Below are positions 15,855 through 24,018 of a stretch of 37,731 nucleotides of DNA, in pieces. A program made the translations under genes and the position numbers. The notes below the pieces were generated by a model. It was not told where the DNA came from and made no database searches. It saw nothing but the letters and a program-made list of their open reading frames with translations. This stretch comes from Opitutales bacterium (lineage in GTDB: Bacteria > Verrucomicrobiota > Verrucomicrobiia > Opitutales > JABSRG01). Each line of letters opens with the position of its first letter. The first letter of the stretch is position 1. The stretch spans positions 1 through 37,731 of the forward strand of contig JABSRG010000034.1 of NCBI GenBank assembly GCA_013215165.1, in the 5' to 3' direction.

Positions 15855-16154
15855 GGTGTGAGGCTTAGATTATCTGCAAAAGTGGCTGAGACATCACGTT
15901 TTGCGTAGTAACGCGTCTAAATGTAGAGGGCATAGCATGGATACCGCTCGAACACATACAGGACATTTTGAAATCGGGTTTCGTCGTGGTTGGCACGCTT
16001 GGCAGCAGGATAAAATGCGCCTCTGGGAGTTTTTTTGAATCGGCGCGCTTTGGCTGTGTGGACCTCAAACCGGAAGATTTAGATCTTGGACGGCGCGTGA
16101 TCAATTCTGGTTGTGGGCTTGGCTCCGTCGATCTGGCAGGTCGGAAAGGACTGA

Positions 16155-16397
16155 TTGATCGAGATCGAGGTGCCCAAGCCCGCGCTATCGAAGCTGCATG
16201 AATTCGGGGGTGCTCACTGGAGATACTGTGTTCCGGGTGCCGGTGTCATATCTTGGCGTGAAATTTTAGAAAAGTTGAAGGATCGCGGCTATGAAGGATG
16301 CGTGAGCATAGAACTTGAAGACGAAGATTTTAACGGTTCGGAAGCGGGCGAAAAGCGAGGCTTGTTGAAATCGCGAGACTTCCTTGAGCAATGTTAA
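16155..16397 (+). pseudogene. 3' remnant of a sugar-phosphate isomerase/epimerase (xylose isomerase-like TIM barrel)
   Basis: The last 65 codons of this frame (EFGGAHWRYCVPGAGVISW, then LKDRGYEGCVSIELEDEDF and EKRGLLKSRDFL) match the C-terminal end of AP-endonuclease-2-fold sugar isomerases/epimerases. In complete members this follows a His-rich HVHxKD segment and about 200 earlier residues. These are not recognisable in the 300 bases upstream in any frame, although the stretch before (IEIEVPKPALSKLH) corresponds to the normal KDTEVDRxALxxHG region. The gene therefore looks truncated and decayed. The TTG at 16155 is unlikely to be a true start. The 300 bases after purD (15855-16154) hold no other gene I can support. 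Confidence 0.65.
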
Positions 16398-16596
16398 CGG
16401 GTGTCGGTGATCGGGTTTGGTTGGTCTTCTTTGATCGCTACCAGTTGATCTCTAAAATAAATACATCACAAACCTTGAACTTTAGCCGTTACTGAATGTC
16501 CTAGCGTTCGTGCGAGGGCCAAGGACACATCTTTTGATGTCTGAAGCTGTGCCTCTCTGCCCTCCACACTTCATTCATTCAAAACACAAAAATACT

Positions 16597-17760
16597 ATGG
16601 CTGACTTCAGTAAATATTCGTTTCCGCCCTTTTCTATCCAGCGCCTCATGCGCACTTGTTTCGGAGAGGGCTCCGGAGAAAAACTCTGCATCTTGATCGA
16701 TCTGCCTAATCCGCAGGACATCAAAGACTTCGCATTTTTAGACGATCCATCGCTCTCAATCCAGAACTATGGGCACGAGGTGTTCTACAAGGGCTTCAAA
16801 GCGGGTGCGCTTGAAGATCTTAATTACACCGGTGGGGATATTTTCGCCTACAAAGAAGCTGGCGGTTCGAACCTCGATTACGATGACCCGTGCTTCGATC
16901 CAGAGGGCAATGAACTGAGCTTAGAGAAGGATATCTATCAGAATTACGGTATCATTCTCTGCATAACCACCTGGTCTGCCACAGCTCCGCTAACCGCCGC
17001 GGCTAAGAAATTTGGTTTCCGTGGCGCAACGATGCACGGGCTCAACCAGATCATTGTCGATTCCGGTTTGTCGGTAGATTACGACCAAATTTCTGAAGAG
17101 GCCGAGATTCAACGGCTAGCGCTCACACGCGCTGACGCCTTTGAGATAGATTTTGAGGTCGAAGGACAACGGACAACGCTCCGTCTCGAGTGTAGCCAAC
17201 AGGAAGCGCAAAAGTCACATGGCCTATGCCCTCCTGGGAAGCCCGACGTAGCTAACCTCCCGGCGGGTGAAGTCTATTTCGTACCGACAAGCGCTGAGGG
17301 TAAATTCCCCTTTAAATACGAAGAGGGCACCCTCGGGCTGCTGTCCGTGACGAACGGCTTTATCACAAGCTCTCGTCTCCTTTACGGTAATTACGATCTG
17401 ATCCGTGAGCACAACGAAAAGCTTAAATCTGATCCGATGACAGGTGCTATCGGCGAGCTCGGCTTTGGCACCCAAGTGCTGCCGTTTTCTGGTCGTGATA
17501 TCCAAGATGAGAAGATCCGAGGCACGATTCATGTCGCTACCGGCCGGAGTGATCACTTGGGTGGGCACCTGACACCGGAATTGTTCAAGAGTAAGCTCAA
17601 TGCTTCTCATGATGATGTGCTCTATGCACCTCACAAAACTCCAGAAGTAAGGGTCCCTCAAGTGCGCATGTATCGCGATGGTGATGTGACTGTGCTCATG
17701 GAAAACTACGAACAGGCTGCCTACCTTAAGGACAAGCTTGAGATGGTTACTGCCGTCTAG
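16597..17760 (+). CDS. M29-like (aminopeptidase T/S fold) metallopeptidase family protein
   Basis: A 387-residue cytoplasmic protein resembling the second half of M29 aminopeptidases. The candidate two-metal ligands appear in the family order: E225 in PAGEVYFVPT, E287 in GAIGELGFGT, H312 in GTIHVATGRSDHLGG, and H338 and D340 in ASHDDVLY. The first 200 residues (for example IILCITTWSATAPLTAAAKKFG) fit the family's alpha/beta N-domain but are divergent. M29 enzymes release N-terminal residues from peptides. The sequence is far enough from AmpS/PepT that a different amidase role is possible. I chose the ATG at 16597 (ADFSKYSFPPFS) because the 29 upstream codons look like untranslated leader. A terminator hairpin follows at 17783. 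Confidence 0.65.
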   Translation: MADFSKYSFPPFSIQRLMRTCFGEGSGEKLCILIDLPNPQDIKDFAFLDDPSLSIQNYGHEVFYKGFKAGALEDLNYTGGDIFAYKEAGGSNLDYDDPCFDPEGNELSLEKDIYQNYGIILCITTWSATAPLTAAAKKFGFRGATMHGLNQIIVDSGLSVDYDQISEEAEIQRLALTRADAFEIDFEVEGQRTTLRLECSQQEAQKSHGLCPPGKPDVANLPAGEVYFVPTSAEGKFPFKYEEGTLGLLSVTNGFITSSRLLYGNYDLIREHNEKLKSDPMTGAIGELGFGTQVLPFSGRDIQDEKIRGTIHVATGRSDHLGGHLTPELFKSKLNASHDDVLYAPHKTPEVRVPQVRMYRDGDVTVLMENYEQAAYLKDKLEMVTAV

Positions 17761-17782
17761 TTTTCAAAACAATTCATTGAGT

Positions 17783-17813
17783 AAAAAGGGCCTGTATTTC
17801 GCGGGTCCTTTTT
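17783..17813 (+). terminator. Rho-independent terminator
   Basis: AAAAAGGGCCTG pairs with CGGGTCCTTTTT (two G-T pairs) around a short loop. It lies 22 bases after the M29-like gene and 25 bases before the methyltransferase gene, so the latter probably has its own promoter or depends on read-through. Confidence 0.75.
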
Positions 17814-17837
17814 CATTATAGAAATCTCTCTCTGTTC

Positions 17838-18590
17838 ATGACTGAAAACCCATACGAATCCGACGAGCTACTCACCCAGTATCTCCTTTTTCACTACGGC
17901 ACTGCCCGTGAAGTTCTTCCGTGGCCTTTTGGTCCTAAGGAAGCCCTGGATTACGCCGTCCGCTGTGTCTCGGAGCCCTTATCTGACCACACTCTGCCGG
18001 AAAATGCACGGGCGCTCGATATCGGCTGCGCGGTAGGCCGTTCGAGTTTCGAGCTGTCGAAGGTATGTTCTGAGGTGATCGGTATCGACTATGCACATAA
18101 ATTCATCGATGCGGCTAATGATCTCAAAAGTGCTGGGTCGGTTGATTACCGTTACACGGTAGAGGGAAAGACTACTGAAGCTGCCACAGCCCTCATTCCA
18201 GACTGTGCCCATGCGGACCGCGTGACTTTTGAACAGGGCGATGCCATGGATCTACGTGATCACTTGGGGCAGTTTGATGTCGTGCTCGCAGCCAACCTTA
18301 TCTGCCGCCTCACTGATCCAATGAAATTCCTTGAGCGTCTGCCGGGTCTACTCAACCCGGGCGGCCTGCTCATCATCAACACGCCATTGACATGGATGGA
18401 GGCATTCACCCCTGAGATCAACTGGATCGGCGGCACGCCCGAAACCGGAGAGACTCTTCCGGGTCTCAAGGAAATTCTCGGTAAAGACTTCGCCTTCCAG
18501 ACGGCCGTCAACATGCCCTTTTTCATCCGCGAGCACGCACGCAAATACCAGTGGAGTGTCGCGCAGTCTTCACGCTGGCTAAGGCGGTAA
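17838..18590 (+). CDS. ovoM: Stand-alone OvoA C-terminal-type methyltransferase (5-mercaptohistidine N-methyltransferase)
   Basis: A 250-residue class I SAM-dependent methyltransferase. The start (NPYESDELLTQYLLFHYGTA), the VRCVSEPL segment and the SAM loop ARALDIGCAVGRSSFELSK (motif I at residues 59-67), followed by EVIGIDYAHKFIDAA, match the C-terminal domain of OvoA closely. In ovothiol synthesis OvoA joins cysteine sulfur to histidine, the product is converted to 5-mercaptohistidine, and this methyltransferase adds the N-methyl group that makes ovothiol A. In most known bacteria the domain is fused to OvoA; here it is separate, with no sulfoxide synthase in the window. The ending (REHARKYQWSVAQSSRWLRR) also fits. 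The family assignment is firm; the symbol is used in the sense of a split OvoA methyltransferase. Confidence 0.85.
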   Translation: MTENPYESDELLTQYLLFHYGTAREVLPWPFGPKEALDYAVRCVSEPLSDHTLPENARALDIGCAVGRSSFELSKVCSEVIGIDYAHKFIDAANDLKSAGSVDYRYTVEGKTTEAATALIPDCAHADRVTFEQGDAMDLRDHLGQFDVVLAANLICRLTDPMKFLERLPGLLNPGGLLIINTPLTWMEAFTPEINWIGGTPETGETLPGLKEILGKDFAFQTAVNMPFFIREHARKYQWSVAQSSRWLRR

Positions 18591-18924
18591 AGATATAAGG
18601 TCGATGTAGGCGGTCTCTTTTAAGAATCCGCTAATGCACGCGAATTAACGCGAATATTCGGGCAGTTATCTCGCGATCGTTGTCGTTGTCGAAACTGGTG
18701 CCTAGCAGACTACGAACACGCTCACGAGGCCCGAATGCCGCCACTGCCAGTCTGCTTATTTTCACCAGGCATCAACTAAACCGACAAAATTTGTATCATA
18801 GCTATCGGTACGTACGTTATTTAGCGATAGCTCAAAAAATGTTCGGACGGTAGGCGTATTGAAGAAGCGGCCATTCGGGTCGCGCTCAAGTAAAGTCTAG
18901 TCTAACAAACCTACTGATCTGTCT
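18591..18924. other. Intergenic region with repeats and hairpins
   Basis: There is no gene in these 334 bases. They hold an ATCCGCTAATGCACGCGAAT repeat (18626-18645, with a relative at 24053), a short GTTGTCGTTGTC tract (about 18678-18690), an inverted pair AGCAGACT/AGTCTGCT (18704-18711 and 18749-18756), and AGCTATCG/CGATAGCT (18800-18807 and 18825-18832) followed by CAAAAAAT. The last hairpin is about 93 bases before the haloperoxidase start and could be a terminator or regulatory stem. Confidence 0.7.
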
Positions 18925-20799
18925 ATGTCTGAAAAAACCGAAGTGAATGAAATCGTAGAAACCTCCACGGTTAAGCCTCCGCACGAGAGTTTCACAGACC
19001 GCGTTGCTGCGAGTGAAGCCTATCGCATCGAAGCCGCACAGTTTGCTACGAAACGTGCCTTGGACGCCTTAGCGCAGCGCGAAGATATCCACCCTGAGCA
19101 CCGCCCCGACATAAACTACGTCGAAGAAAAAATCGGTGCGGCTGATTCATTCGCGATGAGCTTCACCAAGGGGCTGAAACATGATAAGGATACGGGGCTA
19201 GTCTCAAAGCCAGCGGATTTCGAAGCCTACCGAAAAGCGATTGTTGAGGGATTCGTCAAAAGGGATGATGGTGATGAGCCCTTCACTCAAGAGGTCCCTT
19301 CGACACTTGAAGAAGGACGCCCATGGGAGGCGCCTACTGCGGGCCAGGTTTTTGATTTACAAGGGCCAGATGCACAAGCTGTTACCATGCAGAAAGCGCC
19401 TCAGCTTGGTGACGACGAGTTGACGCTTGAAATGGCAGAAGTCTATGAATTGGCCTTGCTGAGAGACGTGCCCTTTTCTGCATTCCGGGAAAAACAAGCC
19501 GGGGAAAATGGTAGAAAAGTTGACGGCTCTGTCACCCGACTCGAGCGCCTCCTCGATAAGGGGTTTCGCAAGCGTATGATGGATGCTAGCGGGCGTAGAC
19601 TTTCCGCACAAAATGTGTTTCGTGGGTCATCGAAAGGAGTCGATTTTGGGCCTTATCTATCGCAATTCATGCTCATTGGAAGCCGCTCCTTGGAACAGGG
19701 GAAGGAAGAGTTTGGGCCGTTGTCAGGCTACATTAACTATGGCGCGCAGCGAATCGACCAACGCGTACCGGTCGCTCAAGCTGGGGTCAATTACATGACA
19801 GACTTGGAGAGCTGGATAAAAGTCCAGGATGGCGGCAATGTGCGTGACAATGGGGTGCTCTTTGATCGTAGCGCCCAGCGCCGGTTTATGGCGACTCCTC
19901 GGGATTTAGCGACCTATGTTCACGACGACGCGCTCTACCAGGCCTACCTGAATGCTTGCTTACTTCTCTTGAGCTATGGAGCGCCCTTTGATGAGCGATT
20001 CGACGCCCTGTCTGGAGGCCGTACCGAAATTCCGGATCCTTTTACCTACCGTGCTGCTGGGGGCTTCGCTCTCTATGGCGGACCGCATATTTTGAGTCTC
20101 GTCACGGAGGTGGCGACCCGAGCGCTGAAAGCAGTCAGATATCAAAAGTTCAATGTCCACCGACGCCTGCGGCCTGAGGCACTTGCGGCGCGTATGGCTT
20201 TGTTGGATAACCTAGAAAATTCGGTTACAGAGGCTACTTTCTCCAAGTTTTCCAAGATGGAAGGCGATTTGAAGCCGACGCTTACTGAGATACGCGCCCT
20301 CAATACGAATAAGTCAGCGTTCTTACCGATGGCATTTCAAGAGGGGTCACCGATGCACCCAGCTTATGGTGCAGGGCATGCGACTGTGGCTGGGGCGTGT
20401 GTGACTATTCTGAAAGCATTTTTTAATACGGATGCGGTGTTCTTCAAAAAAGACGGTGGGCTTTCAATCGGAGCAGTTGAAAACGCTGCTCCTATGGCAT
20501 TCATGGCAAGTGATGATGGCTCAGAGTTGGTGCCTGATACGGGCCTGAGTGCTCCACTCACTGTGGGGGGCGAGCTTAATAAATTGGCAGCCAACATCTC
20601 GATCGGGCGTAATATGGGCGGCGTGCACTATTACTCTGATTATTTCGATAGCATTCGGATGGGAGAAGAGATCGCGATCGGTCTTCTTAAGGAACAGGCT
20701 TTGGGTTATCCGACTGATAATTTTGAACTCACGCTAGAAAAGTTTGATGGCGCGTGTGAAGTCATCAGCCGCGATTTAGTGAAGCTAAAAAAGTCCTGA
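18925..20799 (+). CDS. Vanadium-dependent haloperoxidase (algal bromoperoxidase type)
   Basis: A 624-residue protein of the vanadium haloperoxidase / PAP2 superfamily, in the group related to red-algal bromoperoxidases. Vanadate-site candidates are K408 and R413-R416 in YQKFNVHRRLRPEALA, the segment SPMHPAYGAGHATVAGA with H478 and catalytic H485, and R562 and H568 in GRNMGGVHYYSD. The Ser that normally precedes Gly-His (PSGHA) is Ala483 here. Such enzymes oxidise halides with hydrogen peroxide to make hypohalous acid or halogenated organics. No signal peptide is visible, so it is probably cytoplasmic, although the first 70 residues are extended and charged. It follows the ovothiol methyltransferase gene on the same strand. 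Bromide is the expected halide for the group, but this is not proven by the sequence. Confidence 0.9.
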   Translation: MSEKTEVNEIVETSTVKPPHESFTDRVAASEAYRIEAAQFATKRALDALAQREDIHPEHRPDINYVEEKIGAADSFAMSFTKGLKHDKDTGLVSKPADFEAYRKAIVEGFVKRDDGDEPFTQEVPSTLEEGRPWEAPTAGQVFDLQGPDAQAVTMQKAPQLGDDELTLEMAEVYELALLRDVPFSAFREKQAGENGRKVDGSVTRLERLLDKGFRKRMMDASGRRLSAQNVFRGSSKGVDFGPYLSQFMLIGSRSLEQGKEEFGPLSGYINYGAQRIDQRVPVAQAGVNYMTDLESWIKVQDGGNVRDNGVLFDRSAQRRFMATPRDLATYVHDDALYQAYLNACLLLLSYGAPFDERFDALSGGRTEIPDPFTYRAAGGFALYGGPHILSLVTEVATRALKAVRYQKFNVHRRLRPEALAARMALLDNLENSVTEATFSKFSKMEGDLKPTLTEIRALNTNKSAFLPMAFQEGSPMHPAYGAGHATVAGACVTILKAFFNTDAVFFKKDGGLSIGAVENAAPMAFMASDDGSELVPDTGLSAPLTVGGELNKLAANISIGRNMGGVHYYSDYFDSIRMGEEIAIGLLKEQALGYPTDNFELTLEKFDGACEVISRDLVKLKKS

Positions 20800-21041
20800 C
20801 GGGTGCAATTGAGGGGACGGGGAGTTCTTTGCACTGGATATACAACGATCACCGTAAAAGAGAGGAGCTATTACTCGCTATCCCTGTTACCCGTCGGTGC
20901 CCTTGTCGTGGTTGGGGCGCTCTGGTCGGCTCGCGTCTTCGATTTGGATCGAGGTAGGGATCGTTGTCGTTGTCGTGATCGTTGTCGAGATCCCGTCGAC
21001 TACGCCAACGACCACGATAGCGACAACGAAAACCGCTGGAG

Positions 21042-21061
21042 GGCGGTGCTTTGTCGCCGCC
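21042..21061. repeat. GGCGGTG-CTTTGT-CGCCGCC hairpin repeat
   Basis: A perfect seven-pair hairpin (one G-T pair) with a CTTTGT loop, preceded by CGCTGGAG. It is the same element as 24373-24392 and, inverted, 3838-3857. Confidence 0.85.
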
Positions 21062-21113
21062 GGTGGCCTGTTGCTTGGGCGGTCGTTCCAATCGATACGC
21101 AACCCGCGAGCCG

Positions 21114-21163
21114 ACAGAGCGGCTCAACAACAACAAAGGCAGTTGGGGCAATCTCCCCGCTGT
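21114..21163. repeat. CGACAGAG...TCCCCG interspersed repeat, copy 1
   Basis: It contains CGACAGAG, then AACAAAGGCAGTTGGGGCAA and TCTCCCCG, and matches the element at about 30324-30367. The GGGG/CCCC arms can form a small hairpin. Each copy lies a short distance beyond the 3' end of a minus-strand gene. Confidence 0.7.
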
Positions 21164-21238
21164 TTCAATTACACCCAGTCCTGAGAATCCCGTAATATTG
21201 ACCCTGCCATTCGACTCCGTAAATGCTTGTTCGGTCAT

Positions 21239-22261
21239 CTAGGCTTTCAAGTTGTGCTTTCGGATGAGGTTGCGGAGTTGGTGGTAGTTGAGCCCAAGGG
21301 CTTCGGCGGCAGCTGTGGGTTTGTGTCGATGGGCCTTGAGGGCTGTCTCGATGGCGTGGCGTTCTAGCCCGTCTACATGAGTTTTGAGATCGCCGTCGCT
21401 TAGACTCCAGTGAAAGGAAGTTGGGTCTTTGAGGATTGCGGTTTTTGAGTCGCTTCTGTCGCTGGTAGGTGGAGGGGCTGCCCATGGATTGGCGAAAGGG
21501 TTTGTTTGTATCTGGGTAATCTCCTCGCCGGTGCTGTGGACCACGGCGCGTTCGATGGTGTTTTTGAGTTCCCGGATATTGCCGGGCCATGGGTGAGTGA
21601 GCAGTTGCTTCTCTGCGCGGGGGCTGATGCGGACCCAGGGATCGCGACCGAGCTCGTCAGCCATGCGACCCGCAAAGTGCTGTGCCAGGACAAGGATGTC
21701 TTCGCCGCGTTCGCGTAACGGGGGGAGAAAGAGGACTTCGAAGGAAAGACGATCCAGAAGGTCAGCCTTGAACTTATCAGCTTTGACCAGAGCTGGTAAG
21801 TCTGCATTGGTGGCACCAATGATACGCACGTCGACCGTAATAGCTTGATTGGATCCCACACGTTCGAAGGTCCCATACTCGACCACGCGGAGGATCTTTT
21901 CTTGCACTGCCATGGGCACTTGGCCGATCTCGTCGAGAAAAAGCGTGCCGCCATGCGCCTCTTCGAATCTCCCTTTGCGCCGTTTGGTGGCTCCTGTGAA
22001 AGCACCAGCTTCATGACCAAAGAGTTCTGACTCGAGAATCGTTTCAGGCAAAGAGGCGCAGTTGAGCGTGATCATTGGACCGTCCCAGCGTTGTGACAGA
22101 AAATGGACGCGACTCGCTGCCAGTTCTTTACCGGTCCCCCGTTCGCCTATGAGTAGGACAGGCCGCTCTACAGGTGCGACCGTACTGAGCTGGTCCTGAA
22201 AGGCGAGAAAGGCATCGGATTCACCGATCGCTTCAGGGAGACGTTCTTGATTGAGTGACAT
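21239..22261 (-). CDS. pspF: Sigma-54-dependent activator of the phage-shock response
   Basis: A 340-residue enhancer-binding protein made only of a central AAA+ domain and a C-terminal Fis-type helix-turn-helix, with no N-terminal sensor, exactly the PspF layout. It shows Walker A GERGTGKE (39-46), the sigma-54 contact loop GAFTGA (86-91), Walker B GGTLFLDE (104-111), and a recognition helix region AAAEALGLNYHQLRNLIRKH at the C-terminus. PspF activates psp genes and is held inactive by PspA until membrane stress. It is divergent from pspA across a 167-base AT-rich gap, as in Escherichia coli. Confidence 0.92.
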   Translation of the reverse strand: MSLNQERLPEAIGESDAFLAFQDQLSTVAPVERPVLLIGERGTGKELAASRVHFLSQRWDGPMITLNCASLPETILESELFGHEAGAFTGATKRRKGRFEEAHGGTLFLDEIGQVPMAVQEKILRVVEYGTFERVGSNQAITVDVRIIGATNADLPALVKADKFKADLLDRLSFEVLFLPPLRERGEDILVLAQHFAGRMADELGRDPWVRISPRAEKQLLTHPWPGNIRELKNTIERAVVHSTGEEITQIQTNPFANPWAAPPPTSDRSDSKTAILKDPTSFHWSLSDGDLKTHVDGLERHAIETALKAHRHKPTAAAEALGLNYHQLRNLIRKHNLKA

Positions 22262-22366
22262 ATTTACTTAAAAAATAAAAATATTTTATAAAAGCTGTCG
22301 CCTAGATTTTATTTAAAATTTTTAAAATGTTGATAGGCAAAGACTAAAAAAGAATGAATAGTTACT

Positions 22367-22381
22367 TGGCATGCCTGATGT
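22367..22381 (+). promoter_or_regulatory. Sigma-54 (-24/-12) promoter of pspABC
   Basis: TGGCATGCCTGATGT has the -24 element TGGCA and a -12 element ATGT at the right spacing. It is close to the known E. coli pspA promoter, TGGCACGCAAATTGT. The AT-rich stretch upstream (22262-22330) could hold the PspF enhancer sites. Transcription would start near 22393, about 36 bases before pspA. Confidence 0.7.
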
Positions 22382-22428
22382 TGATGTCTTGGCCGTAACT
22401 TCAGAATAATTCAAACCAAACAAACACC

Positions 22429-23097
22429 ATGGGAATTTTTTCAAGATTTAGAGACATCGTTTCGTCCAACATCAACAGCATGTTGGACCAGGCAGAAGAT
22501 CCAGAAAAGCTCATCCGCCTTATGATTCGCGAGATGGAGGATACGCTCGTTGAGCTCAAGTCCTCGTGTGCACAAGCGTTGGCCAACCAGTCAAAAAACG
22601 ACCGGATGCTCGCTGAGCTGGAAGAGCAATCCTCTCGCTGGACTAGTCGTGCCGAATTAGCGGCTGAGAAAGGTAAGACGGATTTGGCTCGTGAGGCATT
22701 GGTCGAGCGCAAAGGCATCAACCAGAAGATCACCGACCTCAATGACAACGGAGCCCATCTGGTCGGTATCGTGGGTCAGTATAAAAAAGACATCGAAGAG
22801 CTTGAGGAGAAAATCACTCAGGCGCGCAAGAAGCATGCGGTGCTTGTCCAGCGCCATCGCCAAGCGACCCATCGCAAGAAGGCTCAGGAAGAGATACGTA
22901 ATTATGATGCGGCGAGTGCCATGGCTAAGTTTGACGACTTAGAAAAGCGCATTGAGCGTGCCGAAGCAGATGCTGATCTGGTAAATATCAAGCCTTCAAG
23001 CCTTGACGACGCATTCAGTAAACTAGAGCGCGACGAAGAGCTAGAAAAGGAACTGGACGCATTGATGAACAAAAGCGGTGCTAAGGAAGACAAATAA
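22429..23097 (+). CDS. pspA: Phage shock protein A (PspA/IM30 family)
   Basis: A 222-residue, almost entirely helical coiled-coil protein beginning MGIFSRFRDIVSSNINSMLD, the amphipathic membrane-binding helix of PspA, followed by AEDPEKLIRLMIREMEDTLV, a diagnostic segment. The length matches E. coli PspA (222). PspA forms large ESCRT-III-like assemblies that protect damaged inner membrane, and it also binds and inhibits PspF. It heads an operon with pspB- and pspC-like genes and is preceded by a sigma-54 type promoter. Confidence 0.97.
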   Translation: MGIFSRFRDIVSSNINSMLDQAEDPEKLIRLMIREMEDTLVELKSSCAQALANQSKNDRMLAELEEQSSRWTSRAELAAEKGKTDLAREALVERKGINQKITDLNDNGAHLVGIVGQYKKDIEELEEKITQARKKHAVLVQRHRQATHRKKAQEEIRNYDAASAMAKFDDLEKRIERAEADADLVNIKPSSLDDAFSKLERDEELEKELDALMNKSGAKEDK

Positions 23098-23120
23098 TTC
23101 GACCTTAAGCTTACTTTACG

Positions 23121-23387
23121 ATGATCTTTGGCCCGTCCTTTTACGCTATGACTCCTTACATGTTTGTTGCGCTCGTAGTTGCGATCGTTTTTGCCGGAGT
23201 GGTTATGATCGTTTTGGTCTCCGGCCACTACAGTTACAAAACAAAGAAGCTACAGCAGGAGCAAAAAGGTATAAGCCGTGAAGAGCTGCTAGAGATCGAG
23301 GAGATCGCCAACAAATTAGACAAACTGAGTAGACGCATCGAGGCGCTTGAGACGCTGTCTGTTGAGCGCGACACCAAACGCAAATAG
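23121..23387 (+). CDS. pspB: PspB-like membrane protein
   Basis: An 88-residue protein with one N-terminal membrane segment (about residues 12-34) followed by a charged helix, YKTKKLQQEQKG, and a coiled coil, LDKLSRRIEALETLS. The leucine-rich tail and overall layout match PspB, which works with PspC to sense membrane stress and draw PspA away from PspF. It is a little longer than E. coli PspB (74) and has diverged, so the assignment relies partly on position between pspA and pspC. Confidence 0.8.
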   Translation: MIFGPSFYAMTPYMFVALVVAIVFAGVVMIVLVSGHYSYKTKKLQQEQKGISREELLEIEEIANKLDKLSRRIEALETLSVERDTKRK

Positions 23388-23397
23388 GAACACTTTT

Positions 23398-23766
23398 ATG
23401 ATAAATAATAACTTACGTGACCGCCCGCTGTATCGCTCCCGCGACAGCATTTTTCTAGGAGTCTGCAGAGGCTTCGCCGAGTGGATCGGATTCTCTGTAT
23501 TCTGGACCCGTGTGATTACACTGATCCTCGGAGTAATATTCATGCCTATCCCGCTGATAATCTATTTCGGCATGGCGTTCTTGATGAAAAAAGAGCCATC
23601 AGACTACGAGCAAGGAAGCTTCACTACCGAGACTTTTGCGGGTGCAAAAACCCGCTTGCGCCGCATGAAGGAGACACTAGCAGACCTCGAAGAGCGTGCG
23701 GCTAAGTTAGAACGTGACGCCCTTAATCGCGAGAATGACTGGGACCGTCGTTTTCACCGGGGTTAG
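23398..23766 (+). CDS. pspC: PspC-domain membrane protein
   Basis: A 122-residue protein with the PspC domain: RPLYRSRDSIFLGVCRGFAE, then FSVFWTRVITLILGVIFMPI and a second hydrophobic run ending MAFLMKKEP. The C-terminal half is a charged coiled coil (LADLEERAAKLERDA). PspC is the membrane partner that relays stress to PspA-PspF. I chose the ATG at 23398, 10 bases after the pspB stop, because the earlier start in the same frame overlaps pspB. The AATAGGAA before it is a plausible ribosome-binding site. Confidence 0.93.
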   Translation: MINNNLRDRPLYRSRDSIFLGVCRGFAEWIGFSVFWTRVITLILGVIFMPIPLIIYFGMAFLMKKEPSDYEQGSFTTETFAGAKTRLRRMKETLADLEERAAKLERDALNRENDWDRRFHRG

Positions 23767-23960
23767 TCGGGCTTTTTTCGCTGCGCAGTCTTTGAGGGCA
23801 CCCAATACACTAGTCTTTAAACACACGTTGATACATAATCGACCGTTAGTTGCGCAGACTCGTCATAGAGTCGGTGTGTCAAACTGGGCCGCGGCGGCAG
23901 GGTCACTTTCTTTGGGAGAGAAGGGGGTTCTGTGTCGCGGCCCACATGTGTCCATGTAAA

Positions 23961-24018
23961 GTCCTGATCTCTGGCTGTCAGTTTTTTAATCGTTGTCGCT
24001 ATCGTGATTGTTGTCGAT
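23961..24018. repeat. GTCCTGAT...GTCAGTTTT / GTTGTC composite repeat, copy 1
   Basis: GTCCTGATCTCTGGCTGTCA followed by GTTTTTT and a CGTTGTCGCTATCGTGATTG tract. The second copy begins at 24176. Confidence 0.7.

Larger units (their letters stand above)
20800..21238. other. Repeat-rich intergenic region between haloperoxidase and pspF
   Basis: There is no credible gene. The region contains a GTTGTC tract (about 20960-20990) facing an inverted CCAACGACCACGATAGCGACAA-type tract (21006-21029), which makes spurious Arg/Asp-rich open frames on both strands. It also holds a GGCGGTGCTTTGTCGCCGCC hairpin (21042-21061) and a CGACAGAG...TTGGGGCAATCTCCCC element (about 21114-21163) that recurs near 30324. 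Confidence 0.8.

Noticed and set aside
15968-16201. 77-codon plus-strand frame upstream of the isomerase remnant
   Set aside because: It could be decayed sequence of the same gene, but I could not match it to the family, so I did not call it separately.
20803-21242. Arg/Asp-rich open frames on both strands (about 60-130 codons)
   Set aside because: They are translations of GTTGTC/GACAAC-type repeats and hairpin repeats, not genes.
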